A DNA stretch of 64,000 bases from Psettodes erumei (GCA_016785225.1 JAFBJZ010000603.1:496001-560000), one strand, 5' to 3'; shown: positions 47,259 to 60,888, counted from the stretch's first letter. Notes: generated by a model not told the origin, from the sequence alone. A program made the numbers and translations.

Positions 47259-50200
47259 GGCTGAGCATTTATGTTGTAAATATTCTCTTTGAATAATCGA
47301 AGCACATTTACATTGCATCGGGTTTGCAACTTTACTGAAAATGTAAATTAAGGGGAAAAGAAATTCTGAGCTGCACATTTTAACCTAATCATATCACACC
47401 ATGTAATCATAAGTGCTTAATTCAGAAATGCAATGTTAAGGACCAACAGATCACTTTGAAAATTGTCTCAAACAATTTGACTTGAAGAATTCAGACTCAT
47501 TTTCGTTTGTGTGTTATTTGTGGTGAGTGCATTTGCTTTCTTCGTTCTTTTCAGGGATTACATACATGTGCACATTTCCACACATGTTTTCTCTGCCTGT
47601 AGAATAGAGTACATCTGTAATAGTGGTAGTTCAGTGTCTGTTGGTCTGCTGCACTATAATATTGTAAATTGGTCCTAGACCTCCTGAATAACAGGCATGT
47701 CAAGAGGTTTTCGCGCAACAGTCTGTGACTCAGTGCCCATAGCCTGCCATTGTGGGCACAGCATCACTTCGGATGTTCGAGTCTTCATTTGCCAGGACAA
47801 CAGTGCAGAGGATAGAGCTTGACACATCTTTGACAGACTGGGGAGTAAAATAGGCTTGTATGTGTTGTTTTCCTGTCACTCTTGGCTTTATGTAACAAAC
47901 ATCAATAAAAGCCAGTGCTGCTCCTTCTTGAGCAATAGAAATTGCTTTGCAGAGCAGTTAATGTGTCTGCAGACATCCCAAGACCATTAATAGATGCTCC
48001 CTGGCCGGGTGTTAACAGGATGCACCAAACCAACTGGTAGAGTCACAGGCTGGAAATTAAACAATTTGGGGATAAATGCTTTTCCCCTGTTGCGCTTCAA
48101 AACCTGGAGCCCTGGTTACTGGGCTGTGCTCCTTGCATGTCTAACACACTAAGCTGGCCTAATTTTGGGAGATCAAACCAAGTTGTCTGTTGTACCAACT
48201 TGATGTTATTCATTAAAATCTGGCCTTTAAATCCTTTTACTCATTTCACATCACAGCCTAAAACAAAAAAGGAAAGAGGCATATCAACTGCCTACTGTTC
48301 TGCCATAATCACCATGATATATTAAACATAACCAGTTATGATAAGGAGGTCATTAATTAAGATAATTAATGCATGAATTGGAAGAGTTTCTGTGTCAACA
48401 TCCTTGTTTTTGCATAATCCAAGTGGTATTAATAATCTCTGTATTGCAAAGCATTTAGGAAGTTACATAGACATTTTAAGACGATCTGTGTTTTTTGGGG
48501 AATTAATATGCAAATTTATGCAGAAAGGTGCTCCAAAATCAAACGGTGTACTTTGTAGAGGAGTGCTGCGATGTGGGTATGAAGTTCTTTAGTGGCTGTG
48601 TTCACATGAAGGTGTCAACAGACAGACACATAGCCACCTCAAGAAGGTGTGTGTGCTGTGGTGGCTGGGGATTAAAGAATTGCGGAGGCATGAGGTTAGA
48701 AAGTAGTGCCACTGGTCAAACAACCTGATGCCAGAGCATATTGCAACAGTGATGGCTGATGGCCGATTCTCAGCTTGGCCTGGCTTAATATTTACACAGC
48801 TGTGTCTGCTCTGGAGCACATCAGTGCAGGTCGGCCACCTCGCTGACCACAGCGGGTCACCACATAATGCAGACACCAAAAACAAACTAGCACAATCTGC
48901 TTCGACACAGGAACTTGTGGGTGGGCTCTCATGAACATAACTGAACAGCAAACACAGCACTTGTTTCCCAGTGCTAAATATAATCTGCCTGAGCTGGGAG
49001 CTTGTATTTATAGAAGGATGAGTTTTACTTCTGCTTATTCCATTCGACTTCTGAGAGACTTCAGCTGTTTTATGAGCCAACTTCTGTTATTTTTAGCTCA
49101 GTATAATTAAATTATTTCTAATTAAACCATCGCATCTAAATTATTTTTGTTCCCAACATGTAGCCCTGCACTAATGATGAATTTATTAACACTGCTCAAC
49201 TATGCCACGGGTGCATTTGCATCCTTTGGACTGCTTGAAATTCTCTAATGACTGTACTAACTAAAAAGCATGAGAATACACAGCTAACGCTAAACTGGTG
49301 ACCTAATGGGACAATGCAGCAAAAATTCTCAGTGACTGGAGTTTTCTCAGCAGAGGAAAAACCAGAGCTGTTAAGGGAGAGACAAGCAACTTAAAGAATT
49401 CTAAATTAAAAAAAGGTCTTGTTGTTTTACTGATGGACAGGATTGGCCCAAAAAAGACCCTTTGGACTTTTAGATTTGGATTGCATTGAAATGAAAGGTT
49501 GCGGTTAATTATACGTTGACAATCTATCTCTAAATCAGGTTACACTTTAGAAATATTCTTGATTTTTAGCTGGAATATATAAGAAAGATGTAAGTGGACA
49601 ACTGCTGTCATGCTGTCAGTGCCACTCAGAATAAAAGTTGACGTTTTCTACATGAAAGCCCTTCTGTGGACTTCACATCGGTGTTAACAGGATGTGGGGA
49701 ATGAAGAGGTTTCTACTCCCCACACACTTAATGCTTTTTGAGAAATGTTTAATTTAATGTCAGAAGAAATATCCCACATGGCATGAAGTCATGCATTCAC
49801 CGAAGAGTGAGAGAGTCCTTAATATTTAAGGAGCGTAAAGTAATTATATCTTTCCTTGATGGATCCAGGGCTTCATATGAGCAAACACAGTAAAGTATGG
49901 CACACTCCAGGGCTGAGAAACCAAGTCGCTGCTGTGATCGTTTACTCTCTCCGCAGCATTTGTCGTGCTCTGACGTCTAACCTCACGCAGTTTACTAACC
50001 ATAGTTTCTTCATGTTCGACAGTTCATTCAGCAGCCTCTCTGCAAATCATCCACAACCTTGTTTTTTTCTGAGAGACGGTGACTGTGCTGCTGGGATTTC
50101 TGTGATTTGGAATGAAAGCATTTGCGTCATATATTTGACGGTTTCAGGCATGGTGAGGCAGATATTCAAGCCTGTGTCCTTGGGTACATAGAATCAGCTG

Positions 50201-53200
50201 TGTAACCATTGTAAGAAAGAGTAGCGTTCAATGATTTGCAGATTGGTTTTCTGGCTTTTACAGAATAACTTAAGTGGAGCGTTGCTATTTCTTTGACTTC
50301 TTGATTTGCGCTGTTGTGTGTTCTAAACTGAGACGTTCACTGGGCTGCCATGAGAAGACCCCTCCAGTCTAAACAATGGAGCCCATAAATTTCTTCATCA
50401 TTATGAGCTATTCAGATGTTCCCTGCTTGATGTGCATGTTTTAGAAGCCAGAGGGCCATCAAAGTCCAACATAAAATACAAATGAGATCTTTATGAACTC
50501 ATATTCATTTACAGTCTGCTGCTGCATTCTGTTTAATTTTCCCTATCTCATCCTTTATCTCAGTCATGCTCCTCCAATTTATGGAAAGCTTAATATTATA
50601 CAAAACACAACAAACACAATGCCTTTCATCAGGTCATTAATCTGTGATTATGTCCAGGATGTGTATATGTAGAATATACATTTTTCTGATATGCTTCTGC
50701 AGCACCTTAAACCCAGCTTTAATTGTTATCTTGCTATCTATTTAATAAAAATTTGGAACCAAAAAGAAAGTGCTCTGACCTTAACAACTCCCTGTGGCAG
50801 TGGCTACCAAAGTAGGAGCCTTAGGCATGATCAGGCATATTTGGCCAGTCAACGTCATTATTTCCCAGGCCATCTGATATAGCCCGATATAACGGTCATA
50901 ACTCACATACCTCATTTCACCTGCCGAGGGCTGGTGCCCAAGGTCACATTTAGCCTCAGGTTAACACAGTGCAGTCAACTACCACCATGAGGTACCACTT
51001 TTAGGCACAAAGCTGCTTTGGTGAAGTTGTTAAAGTTAACTTTTACCACACTCACTTGAAAATGAAATATGAATGTGTAGGACTATTTAATACTTTGCCT
51101 GATAAGGATCTGTTTATCTCGGTATTTGTTTCAGAGTCTTTAATTTATTTCCAGTCGAGTGGGTTTCAATAACAGCTCTCTCTGTCAGAGAGTGACTATT
51201 GCATTAAGTTTGGTGAATTTGTATAAATGTTTCTAAAAGATTAAATCTCAAAATATTAGTTATTTATATAGTTTTTTACATTTTCATAAATTTGAATCCT
51301 GCCTCAGAGCTGTCAGAACACAGCATCCCTAAAGTAGCTCCTCTGGCTTCTTCTCATGACCACATAAACAAATAAGAGTATGTCACTAGTATATCACAAG
51401 GTACATTAAACAGCTATTATTGAACTTCTGATCAGATGACATGGTCTTCATCAGCAGGTGGGCTTCAGCGTCATTGTTATGAGATGATAAATGTTACAAC
51501 TGACTTTTTCCTGAGCTTTTTTCCTGACCTTAAAGTGCTCAAAAAATGAAAGTTCATCTGCAGTTCCACAATATCTGCTGATGAGGATCATGTAATATTA
51601 TTTAAAGCTCAAAGGTCAGGAATGAATCTCAACAAAATTATATATTTGTTTACTTAATCTGAACCAATAATTTGGTTATACTATTCACGTGCATTCATGC
51701 AGAAGCAATATGTTAATATTCATCTTTCATTGTCATCATTGCCATGATGGACACATGGCTACGCCGATTAAAAGAAGCTGGGAGCAAAATTCATAAAAAT
51801 AAATGTAAAATTAAGTGTGGTAAAATGTTCATTTTGTAGCATCTAATAATTACGGTGGCACCTCTGGAGCAGATGAAAGGTAATGAGGACAGAACAAGTG
51901 ATATTTTGCTATACACCAAATAGAAAAGAATGAAGACCAGAGAAACATGATCAACTTTGTCAACAAATGTAACACTGAAGTACTTTTCCACTGCAAATAT
52001 GCAGGTAAGTTTTATTTATTTGCTTTCGAGGGTCCCGGTTGTCAGCTTAAGATTTCCACTTAAACAGCAAGATGTAGAGCACAGTGGAGTATATCTATTA
52101 TAATTTTCCCTTGGAAGCAGTCACAGATTTGCTTTTGTAGCATTACAGGGGTTCAAGCTGTTGCATTACATATTACTGAGTTTTGCTGTGTTGCACTACA
52201 CGAACTGCATAAACACAGGGATGAATTGACTTTGTATCAGTTCATCAATTCCATAAAACTATATCTCGATGCATCTCATTGTTGGCAGCGTATTCAGATG
52301 TGAATCAAAATGTGCTGTGCGCTAGCAGGTAATACAAGCGTGGAAGCCGGTTACGCAATGATAATTTTCTATCCAAACAAATCTGCTGTCAGTATGTATT
52401 TTGTATTTTTGTTGTCCTTGTCTGAATTAGTATACTGATATACTGTAGTGCATTGTATGAAAGTTATGCTTCGTAATGAAAACAGGCATTAGAGAGACTT
52501 GTGGCATCGTGGTCGGAGATGCTGTTTTGACTCCCCTGTATCTTATGCTGATGCTCACAAATCCAGGCTGACCTTGTTCAGTGTTAGAGGGTGTGTGTAG
52601 TGCTGTTTGAAATCTGCTGCAGTTCATTTGGCTCACAGCAACCCGATATTGCACAATAATTACAAATTGCAATGACAGGAAGATGCTACAAGGCACAAGG
52701 GAGAGTGGAAACGTTTCTGCAAGGGACTGAGGATGAAAATAAATGAGCGGATGGAGGGGTGAGAATTGGTCTGAATCTGCCATTGATTCTTTGAGGTACT
52801 GTACAGTATGCAGCATCTTGCAGAGATGAAGAATGGTGGAGAGTCATAATCACAGGAAAAGCTGTTTATCTTTTACTTCCCTCAATCAGTAATCAGGCCC
52901 TGGTTTTGTCAATTATTTGTAATTTGTGCCTGTTTGACAGCTCGTAAGCCCATAAGATCCAACAGAATACTGAGCCTCATAAAGAAAGGCAAATCCAGAC
53001 TTTATAGGATTACTGACTCCCTCATAAACTAGGAACTCAACACCCTCCTGAGCAAATATTCCATTTATAGGATTTATTTTGTAGATCCCAAAACACAGTT
53101 CACCGCTTTGTTGAACCTAAGGAGATCAAATGCCAGAGCCCTGATGTCAACAGTGTGCTAAGCTTTTCAATATGCATCACCTCAGCTGACACTGTGAGAG

Positions 53201-53360
53201 GTAAATCTGGTGGGCATTCAATACTGCGAGAGAGGGAATTGAACATGATCCAAAATGCATCAGATGATAGATCACCCAGAGGGGGTTAAAGGGAATAAGA
53301 CTGCTTGCTGCATGGCTCCAGAACTGATGCAAATATTGTAGGAGTGGTTTAAATATACAG
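47259..53360. other. 6-kb gene-free AT-rich stretch
   Basis: No dispersed repeat or supported gene recognised. A 163-codon minus frame at 48589-49080 is the longest in the AT-rich part of the window but lacks any recognisable motif. The 49.08-49.16 kb segment is rich in homeodomain cores (ATAATTAAATTATTTCTAAT, split by flanks). Perfect octamers occur at 48508-48515, 49215-49222 and 53337-53344. Confidence 0.4.
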
Positions 53361-53997
53361 ATCAGCAATTCCCAAGCGGTGGTACTTCTGCCACAGGAGG
53401 GTACTTCATTCATGTTACCAGGGGGTAAGTAGAAAGACTGCCAAGTAGCACAAGTAATTTGATTACAAAAAACAATGAGAGTCTGTTATTTTACAAGTTA
53501 AAGCCACGAGATAAAGAATCTAACCAGAGAGCAGAGAGGTTGAAATAATTTGCTTGAGGTAATGGCGAAATGATTACAACTGGTAGCTAATAGTAATATT
53601 TCAGCAAAAATAAGGGTCAAACAGTACAAATAATTAACTACAACTATAACCAGGTGAAATATCCCTGAAAGGTCCAGCTTCTGCAACTCTGAATGTTAGT
53701 TATAGGGAAGCAAATTTAATAAAATCAATACAAACACTGACAGTTCAGCTGTATGAAAAAAATGAAAGACAAAGCAAGCATTGACGGCATTACAGCGGCC
53801 TCTGGTAACTTGTGAAGGCCATCTTTTTGCTAATTGTTTTTTAGCACTACAAAGATTTAACGATTAATGAACTTAAGGAAAATAACCAGCAGATGAATCA
53901 ATAATGAAAATGCTGCAGCCCTTGTGGTGATGAAGGAGTACTTGAGCTTATCCAACAAGAATGTTGGGATTCGCTGGGAACAGGTTAGGAGTCACTG
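53361..53997. mobile_element. hAT-like non-autonomous element with a nested repeat
   Basis: The left end ATCAGCAATTCCCAAGCGG and the complement of the right end (ATCAGTGACTCCTAACCTG) are imperfect terminal inverted repeats of the CAGTGGTTCCCAACC hAT type. The inner flanks carry GGTACTT and GGAGTACTTGAGC, and then TCCAACAAGAATGTTGGG, boxes I know from a common percomorph repeat. Near-identical 8-mers flank it, ATATACAG (53353-53360) and ATATGCAG (53998-54005), with one mismatch, the size hAT elements duplicate. There is no transposase. A different repeat fragment lies inside at 53850-53921. Confidence 0.6.
53850..53921 (-). repeat. ATTAATCG-type repeat fragment inside the hAT-like element
   Basis: Read on the minus strand it begins GGGCTGCAGCATTTTCATTA and continues through TGATTCATCTGCTGGTTATT to TTCATTAATCGTTAAATC. 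This matches a very common teleost repeat whose consensus opens GGGCTGCAACTAACGATTAT. The first few bases of the consensus (AACTAACGATTA) are deleted here. A second copy in the opposite orientation is at 58190-58350. Confidence 0.55.
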
Positions 53998-56900
53998 ATA
54001 TGCAGGAAGAGGTAGAGATGACATTTTCCTGTTGTTTTTGGATACCACTCAAAATAATCTTTGTCAAATATTTTTTGTTTTGCATATACTGTTAGTGAAA
54101 GAGTCAATGCACTTGTCTTCATCACTAAGAAGAGAGCCTGATGTGTGCTCATTAATACATTAGATTAAGCCCTCTAAACCCCAATAAAATGCAAATTAGA
54201 TAGAAACTTTTATGTGCAGCAACAAAACAATAGAGCACAACACCAACAAAAAAGACAACTGGATAAAAGGCATTCTGCTTAATTCGAGCATGAGACATTC
54301 ATTTAGTATTTTGAAGATCTGTTTTTTCTTGTATGGCAAAAATACAACACCTACTGTACAAGGCCACAGATTTCTTGTGAAGCATCAACTTCCAAATCAT
54401 ATTCAGAGATGAGTCACACAAGAAAAGAAATCCTTTTAACTCAGTCCCATTTTCTTTTCTGTATTCGAAAGTTGAAATGAGCCCATATGACACACACTTT
54501 TTTCTTCCCTCTCTACAAATTCATCTTTTCATCTTAAATCATATGTCATGTGCACTAGGGGCATGAAGACAGGCCGACTGATTCATGTTCCCGTGCCTCG
54601 TTTCATCTAGGCGCATACTGTGTACATTCTGTGGTGTATTAATTTATAAGTAAGAAGGCATTTCACACTATACATTTTATTGTTTATGTATAAGGCTGCT
54701 GAGCGGCATGTAAGAAGAACCGTTTGTGTTTCCCACGGGTGGAGGTAATTACCAGAGCTGGGAGTGATGTGAGCGTTCTTCTCTACTTCCATTTTTAATA
54801 TGGTCACATGTTTGATTTTTTTTTTTTTTTTACCCCACATGAAAAAAACTGTGTGTACAGTATGTTGGAATGGCACACATTTGCGCATCAGAACAACATG
54901 TGTGGGCTGTGCTGAAGCAGGATATGTTCAAGCGCATGAGTAATTTTTAAGCTCAGAATGATAACATCTAATTAAATGAGTCAGTGGGAAGGTCTGTTTT
55001 ACTCATTTGTCTGGATGCCTTGAATGCCAGGGCTTATTATTCGACTCTGACAGGGCGTTCTCATTTTCTTTGATATCACAAATGATAAGGTACATAGCCT
55101 ATATGGGCCTACTATATACATTATTTGCTTGTCATAATGGTTTGCTTTACTGTCCTACAGCAATATATTACTACATAGGCCATAGTGTGGCATCTCATTG
55201 TTATGAGATGACAGACTACCAGAGGGCATTACAATAACTATCTCAAATGTCAGAATATGCACCAACATCTTGCCATGAGTTCCTCTATCTTTCTTTCCAA
55301 GTCAATAACATTCTCACTGCATTGAAGAAAAATCAATGCGTGCGAGGCACGATGGTATTGTGAATTCTAGACACACCAATCTCCACTGCAGAAAGGTCTC
55401 CTGATGACTCAGGAACGGTTGCTGTGTGTGAAAATTGCACATCATCGAGCAGTCAGGGAGTGAAGGATGCAAAGGAAATAAGTCAAGGTGAAAATCAAGC
55501 TTTTTCAACATGGTCGTGTGTGAAAGAGATGCACCTCTTCTTCCTCATTGCTCAAGACACACGCATGTCAAACTTGAAAAAGCCAGCCCATGGAAAAAAA
55601 CAAACAAAAAACATTTCAAGTATTCCTTGTGCTTTCTCTCCAGTCATGTCAATACGAGGGTAAGTGACTGTTCAATATTCTCCACCGACCTCCAAAATGA
55701 TGGGGGGGAGGGGGGCTGATGTAAGAGTTACAACTGCTGCAGTGTATTGGAGAGAGAGTTGGCGCAGAGAGGAGGGAAGGGAGGAGTGAAAGAGCAAAGA
55801 TGGGGAAGACAAACTGACAGACAGCATCAGAGACAAAGAGCACAGAAAATATTTATTGGGAGCCTTAGAGAAGAATGTTTACATGACTGTTGCACTTTAA
55901 TTTGCTTCTAATGCACTCCCATCTGCAGCCTGATCAATTATTTACACAATGTTTCCCTCTTATACTTAAGTCGTGCTATTTAGCGAGATGAGAAAAAATC
56001 AAAACGTTAAACGCCTTTGGTTTAATTCAAGCTCTTCAATTGGCTTCATGATGCATTCAGGCTTATCAGACATGCTGTGCCCACACTGGCTGTATTGAGT
56101 ATCAGATCACAATCCACAGCCAATGGCTTTTCCTTGTACTGTATAGCTACAGGTTCTCAGGGGGAAAACTCCCACATGCTTATTCGGATGCACCGCTGTG
56201 TGAAGATGTGTGTTGTGTTAGATGGGCTGAGGTGACCATTTGATAAAGCGCTGCTCTTGTACAAAACTCGTTAACAGAACGTGATGTTGTGTAGGTGGAC
56301 ATATGGAGTGTATCATAAATGGTGAGCTTTGCGGGAGACAGTAACAGAATGGTGTGAGCTCTAATGCAGTCATTAAAGCGAGCAAAATAACAAAGACTTC
56401 CAATTCCAGTTTGTTCAAGTGTGTCAATTAGGACCGGGGTTATAGCTGGAACTGTTTGAAAATGAAGGTTCAAGGCAGTCAGACAGCAACAGTTCTGTTT
56501 TGAAGAACAACTTTCCCTTAAAATAAATAATAAAAAACAGCTTTGACACCAGTGGGGATCGTGACCCTCTTTGCTACATTTTTAGTTTGCCTCCTCATTT
56601 GCGCTGTGGCTCTGCTGCTGCCGATGGTACTTCTGAAACAACATCTCAGAAGCTGTTTTTTCAAGTGAAAAAAGTAAGCCTGAATTACAATGAAAGTGAA
56701 CTCTGTGGGGAAAAGGGACACAAAAAGAGAGTAAATCAAAATGCCACAATAAATGTTGAATGTTTGCACTATAGCCAAAGAAGTGTAACTTCTAGTGGCT
56801 ACCACAGGTCAGAGTGATACCTCTTCAGGGACCCATAAAGAGATTTGTCAAGTCTCTGTGTCTCGATGTCAAGTGGGCATTTAAACGGATTGAGCTCGCT

Positions 56901-58189
56901 CTCTGACCTGGCATACTTGTCTTGTCAACCTAACTCAATAATGCCACAACCATCCGATTGACTCAAGTGAGTCTGACTGACTTTTGTGTTAAAGGTTTGG
57001 CACTGTAACTATTCGGCCGAAGTGTTTTTGAACTCACTAAGGAGAAATTATCATCTCTGGAGATTCATTGACCCTTCACTCATCTCCACAGGCTTGCCTG
57101 CTTCCCCTATAGATGTATCATGATCCTAATCAGGATTAGTTTAATGTAGAGATTAATTAAACGATAATTCTGTTTATTTTTTAATGGTATTCAGATATTT
57201 CTGGGGCTTGAGATCTGTAAGGGTGTTGAACATTTTATTTATCAGACATCGGGGAATTACTCCAAGGTATTATGAACAAACTTTGTCTATGAATAAAACC
57301 TAGTCTTAGCTTAGAAGAAGATATGAGATAATTATAAAGTCTCCTACAGGCACACAGCTCTGTTGAGACTGAATACACACTCATCATGTATTTCATTTTA
57401 ATAGTTGCTCAGAGTTCACTGCATTGAAATCACTGTATCACAACAAAACCCAACTTCAAACTGTCTCAATGTGAAACGTGAGATGAATGTTTTACTTAAT
57501 ATCAGACAGAGCAGTTTCACAAAGTTTCAAATGGTTTGATGTACGTTTAGGCTATCATTATCAAAGGTATCATTAGAGTAGACAATGGGGAGCAGTGCTA
57601 CCAATTGGGACACAAGTTCCGCATCAACAGTAAAGCCTTTTTCTTCCTTCAGACATTCAGATTTTGAAAGCACTATTGTGCTTTATAGGTATTACGAAAG
57701 CTTTGTGGTTTCCTTCCTCACCTCCCATTCAACTCAAAACCAGAGAGCAGACCAAATTAAAACGTACCAAGCTGTGATGTAGATGTGCCGTGCTCAAAGA
57801 GCTAAGGGCAACAGTGTGTGCCTAAAGATGTTAAGGCATCTTCTGGGGTGTAGCATTTTGCTTGAAGATGTATGAACAGGTATCATTAGAGCCTGGCTGA
57901 TAAATCTGTATGGTTGAAATTGGCTCAAAACAGACATAAACTTGAATTTGGTATCTCAGCTGGCAAATTTTGAGGTATGTTTACAGGTTTTAGGTAGTTT
58001 AGAAGATGTGTCACCATCACATTGTCTGTTCATCAAAGAGCACTAACAGGTTTATGTTTTATGGTACAAGTCAGGAAATACTGAAAATCCTGATTATAAT
58101 TTCCCAGAATCTAAGACAGTGTCTTGGGAGTTCTGATTTTAGTTGACCAGCAGTCCCAACCATAAAATATATTTACTATTGCAGTTCAC
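53998..58189. other. 4-kb gene-free AT-rich stretch
   Basis: Nothing recognised beyond simple sequence: T-runs near 54817-54832 and G-rich purine tract near 55698-55715. The octamer ATGCAAAT followed by TAG at 54189-54198 combines octamer and ATTA core. Frames of 93-97 codons lack motifs. Confidence 0.4.
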
Positions 58190-58350
58190 ATAGACAACTA
58201 GCAATCCTCACATTTCAGAAGCTGGATGTGTGCCGCTTTAGCTTGAAAAATGAAGGAGACAGTTAACCAGTTATCTAAGTAGTTGTCATATAATATTCTG
58301 TCAAGAAATTAATCGATTAATCGGCTAATTGTTTCTGCTGTATTGATATT
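58190..58350 (+). repeat. ATTAATCG-type dispersed repeat
   Basis: The order AGCAATCCTCACATTTCAGA, AGCTGG, GAAAAATGAAGGAGACAG, AGTAGTTG, ATTCTGTCAAGAAATTAATC, GATTAATCGGCTAATTGTTT and CTGCT matches the common fish repeat that ends in ...GATTAATCGACTAATTGTTTCAGCTCT. It contains the 14-bp palindrome ATTAATCGATTAAT at 58308-58321. Diverged but collinear for about 160 bases. Confidence 0.65.
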
Positions 58351-58489
58351 GCCATCAACCTCAGAAGTCCAGTATTGGTTGAGCTTTATCTTTTAGCTCC
58401 ATGATCTTCGACATTTTAATAATAGCAGTATTATGTAGTGTGGGTACAGTTTATATTACAGATTGGGTATGGGGTTTCTTATTTGGTCC

Positions 58490-59505
58490 CCAGTTCTATT
58501 AGAACAGCTGTTGGCCAAAGTGATTTACAGAGAGGAATTAAAATCCAAAGTCATAAATACATTTTATGAAGCTAGAAATTATTTAAACAACAAACATAAA
58601 AGAGTGCTAATTGTGACAAAAAAAGTTAATAATTATGAGGGCTTGAACGCAGCTGCGTAAATGTGAGTGTTTAGCGGGGAATCAAAAGTGGCAGCAGATG
58701 GGGAAGATCTGACACCGAGGCATAAAGTGTGCGACAGTCTGGGAGCAGCAACTGAAAAGACTCTATCACCTTTAGATTTGGTTTGTGAGTGAGGAACAGA
58801 GAGTTTAGCTGATCAGAGGATCTGAAGGGTCTGGATGTAAAAGGAGTTATGATTTATATGTAAATATAAGCTGGCACAAAACCATGCAATCATTTAGAAA
58901 CAAGTAAAATAACATGTTACGATCGACTCTATATTTAACTGGTATCCGGTGAGGAGAGGCTGGTACAGGATAAATGTGGTCTCCCCTCTTCCTAGTACCA
59001 CTGAGGAGTCTTGCTGGCAGATTTTGAAACCAGCTGCAGGCAAGCTAGGGGTGACTGACTGACTCCCACAAAAAGAAAGTTGCAATAGTCAAGACTGATA
59101 TTAAAGTATACAAGACTGTCTCCAAATCTCCAAGAGAAAAAAAAAAAAACAATTTTCATTTTTGCCACTAACAAAATGTGGAAGAAGCTACTGCTGATAA
59201 CATGTTTTCTTTTGGGTAAAAAATATTTCCAAGATTTTTGGTATGTGTGCAGACATCTGACACAGTGGGCCAAATGCACTGGGTAAAATATCAGACAGCT
59301 TCTCAGCACCAATGATAAGGACCTCTGTCTTAATCTTATTAAGATGAAAAGCCCGTAGCATCTTCTTGACAATTTAAAGTCGACTCTATGCACTTAATTT
59401 GGTTTTGATGCGTTTTGTAAAAACAAACCCCAATGCAATCAAACACAATGAGAATAGTTTAGGACCTAAAATGGAGCTGTGTGGTACACTACAGGAGACA
59501 ATAGT
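58490..59505. repeat. long dispersed teleost repeat (about 1 kb)
   Basis: About 1 kb is collinear with a repeat I remember as abundant in fish genomes: TTGGCCAAAGTGATTTACAG at the left; GTCTGGGAGCAGCAACTGAA and GACTCTATCACCTTTAGATT; TTAACTGGTATCCGGTGAGG; TTTTGAAACCAGCTGCAGGC; AAGTTGCAATAGTCAAGACT; GACCTCTGTCTTAATCTTAT; GGACCTAAAATGGAGCTGTG at the right. All boxes occur in the expected order, so the copy is long though diverged by substitutions and small deletions. I do not recall the family name or coding capacity. The 133-codon minus frame at 58992-59393 lies within it and is not a host gene. Confidence 0.65.
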
Positions 59506-60451
59506 AGAGGAGAATGCGAAATTGTTCATTTTAACCAATACTGATCTGTGTTACATACACTATGTACAGCAAAAGTTCAACTTAACATTCAACTGGGATG
59601 AGGATGAGGTTTTCCAATGCACTTCCACCTGGTTCATACAGGCTTTGACTTGGCTAACAATTGACAACATGACGGAATTAGTATTCAAAATACATATCTG
59701 ATAACATTTCTTTTTAATTGTAATATGGTGGGGTTATAGAATTTTGGTATTGCATCAGATTACACAACATTCACAAACAAATTTTCAGATGGAATTGGGA
59801 TGAGTCATGAGTTAAATTAATCTTGTGTCTCGACTGGAGGCTCCATGAAATTTCTCTAACCCACAGGAAAAACATTGAAGGCCATCAAGATCTATCTAAC
59901 CTAAATAAACATCTGCAAGCAAATAAAGAGAAAAGATTTCTGTTAAAGGTCAAATGCTTAAATCTGAAACGGAAACATGACCAGGCTGTAATCCACCATC
60001 TCAAGCTTTGGCAAATCATCAACAGCCCTGTTCTAAACAAACAGAAATGTCAGAGCTGGACACAAACCCGTCTCCACGAGCTGCTATTTTCAACAATGCA
60101 ACATACAAGAGAAATTGTTTACATGCCAGCCATTAGGGACAAGAGCATAAAATACAGGTGCAGTGATAAATAAAAGGAGCCAGATACTGACTGACTGAGC
60201 TATAGATAGTGAGTGAGGCAGAGATGGAGACAGGGGGGGGGGACTAGCAGTATGTGCAGATAATCCTGGATGTATTAAACTCTAGGGTGTGCCGCTGGAT
60301 TTTTATGTTAATAATGTGCACCAGCACATGGCAGGCGGGCGGGGATGCTCCCCTCATTAAATGTGGTCATTTACTATACCAGCAGGAGTTAACACAACCT
60401 TTCACACAGCACACATTTGATTATGTTGCTCTGAATGCAAAAGTACATTGA
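59506..60451. other. gene-free stretch, nothing recognised
   Basis: AT-rich. Plus frames of 100 and 116 codons (59399-59701, 59823-60173) follow the repeat. The second is rich in K, H and Q but shows no domain I recognise; it may be a chance frame or an unrecognised repeat tail. Confidence 0.4.
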
Positions 60452-60470
60452 TTTTTTTTGGGGGGGGGGA
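60452..60470. repeat. T8-G11 homopolymer junction
   Basis: Eight T residues followed directly by eleven G residues. A related C-run lies at 61468-61479 and a G-run near 60233-60241. Confidence 0.9.
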
Positions 60471-60888
60471 TTTTCACCATACAGGTTACAGTTGTTATAA
60501 ATTACATTATGTAACTACAACATTAACATTGATGTGTTTTGACTCTACCGATTGACTATACTGTAACAATATACAGTGGAAAATGCTTACATATATTATA
60601 GTAATCAACCATTTATAGGGATCAAACACTGTGGGACAGAATAATTCCTATGCAAATGCTGTTTAAATGATTTGCTTCCAGTAATCATCCAGTTTGCTTA
60701 TAGTGTTCATTTTGGCTCTTTTCAAACGTGACAACATATGGAGAAAATATGTACAAACGTAGACTACTACTGGGGGCTGGCATATGCTTAGTCTCACTTC
60801 AAACTCATTTGCATGAGGCTTTTGGACTGCCACAGCGTGTAACGACCATCCCTGCCTGTGCTCCCAACATAAGTTCACTGTGTGACTT

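Noticed and set aside
58992..59393. 133-codon minus frame
   Set aside because: Lies inside a long dispersed repeat and has no recognisable product.
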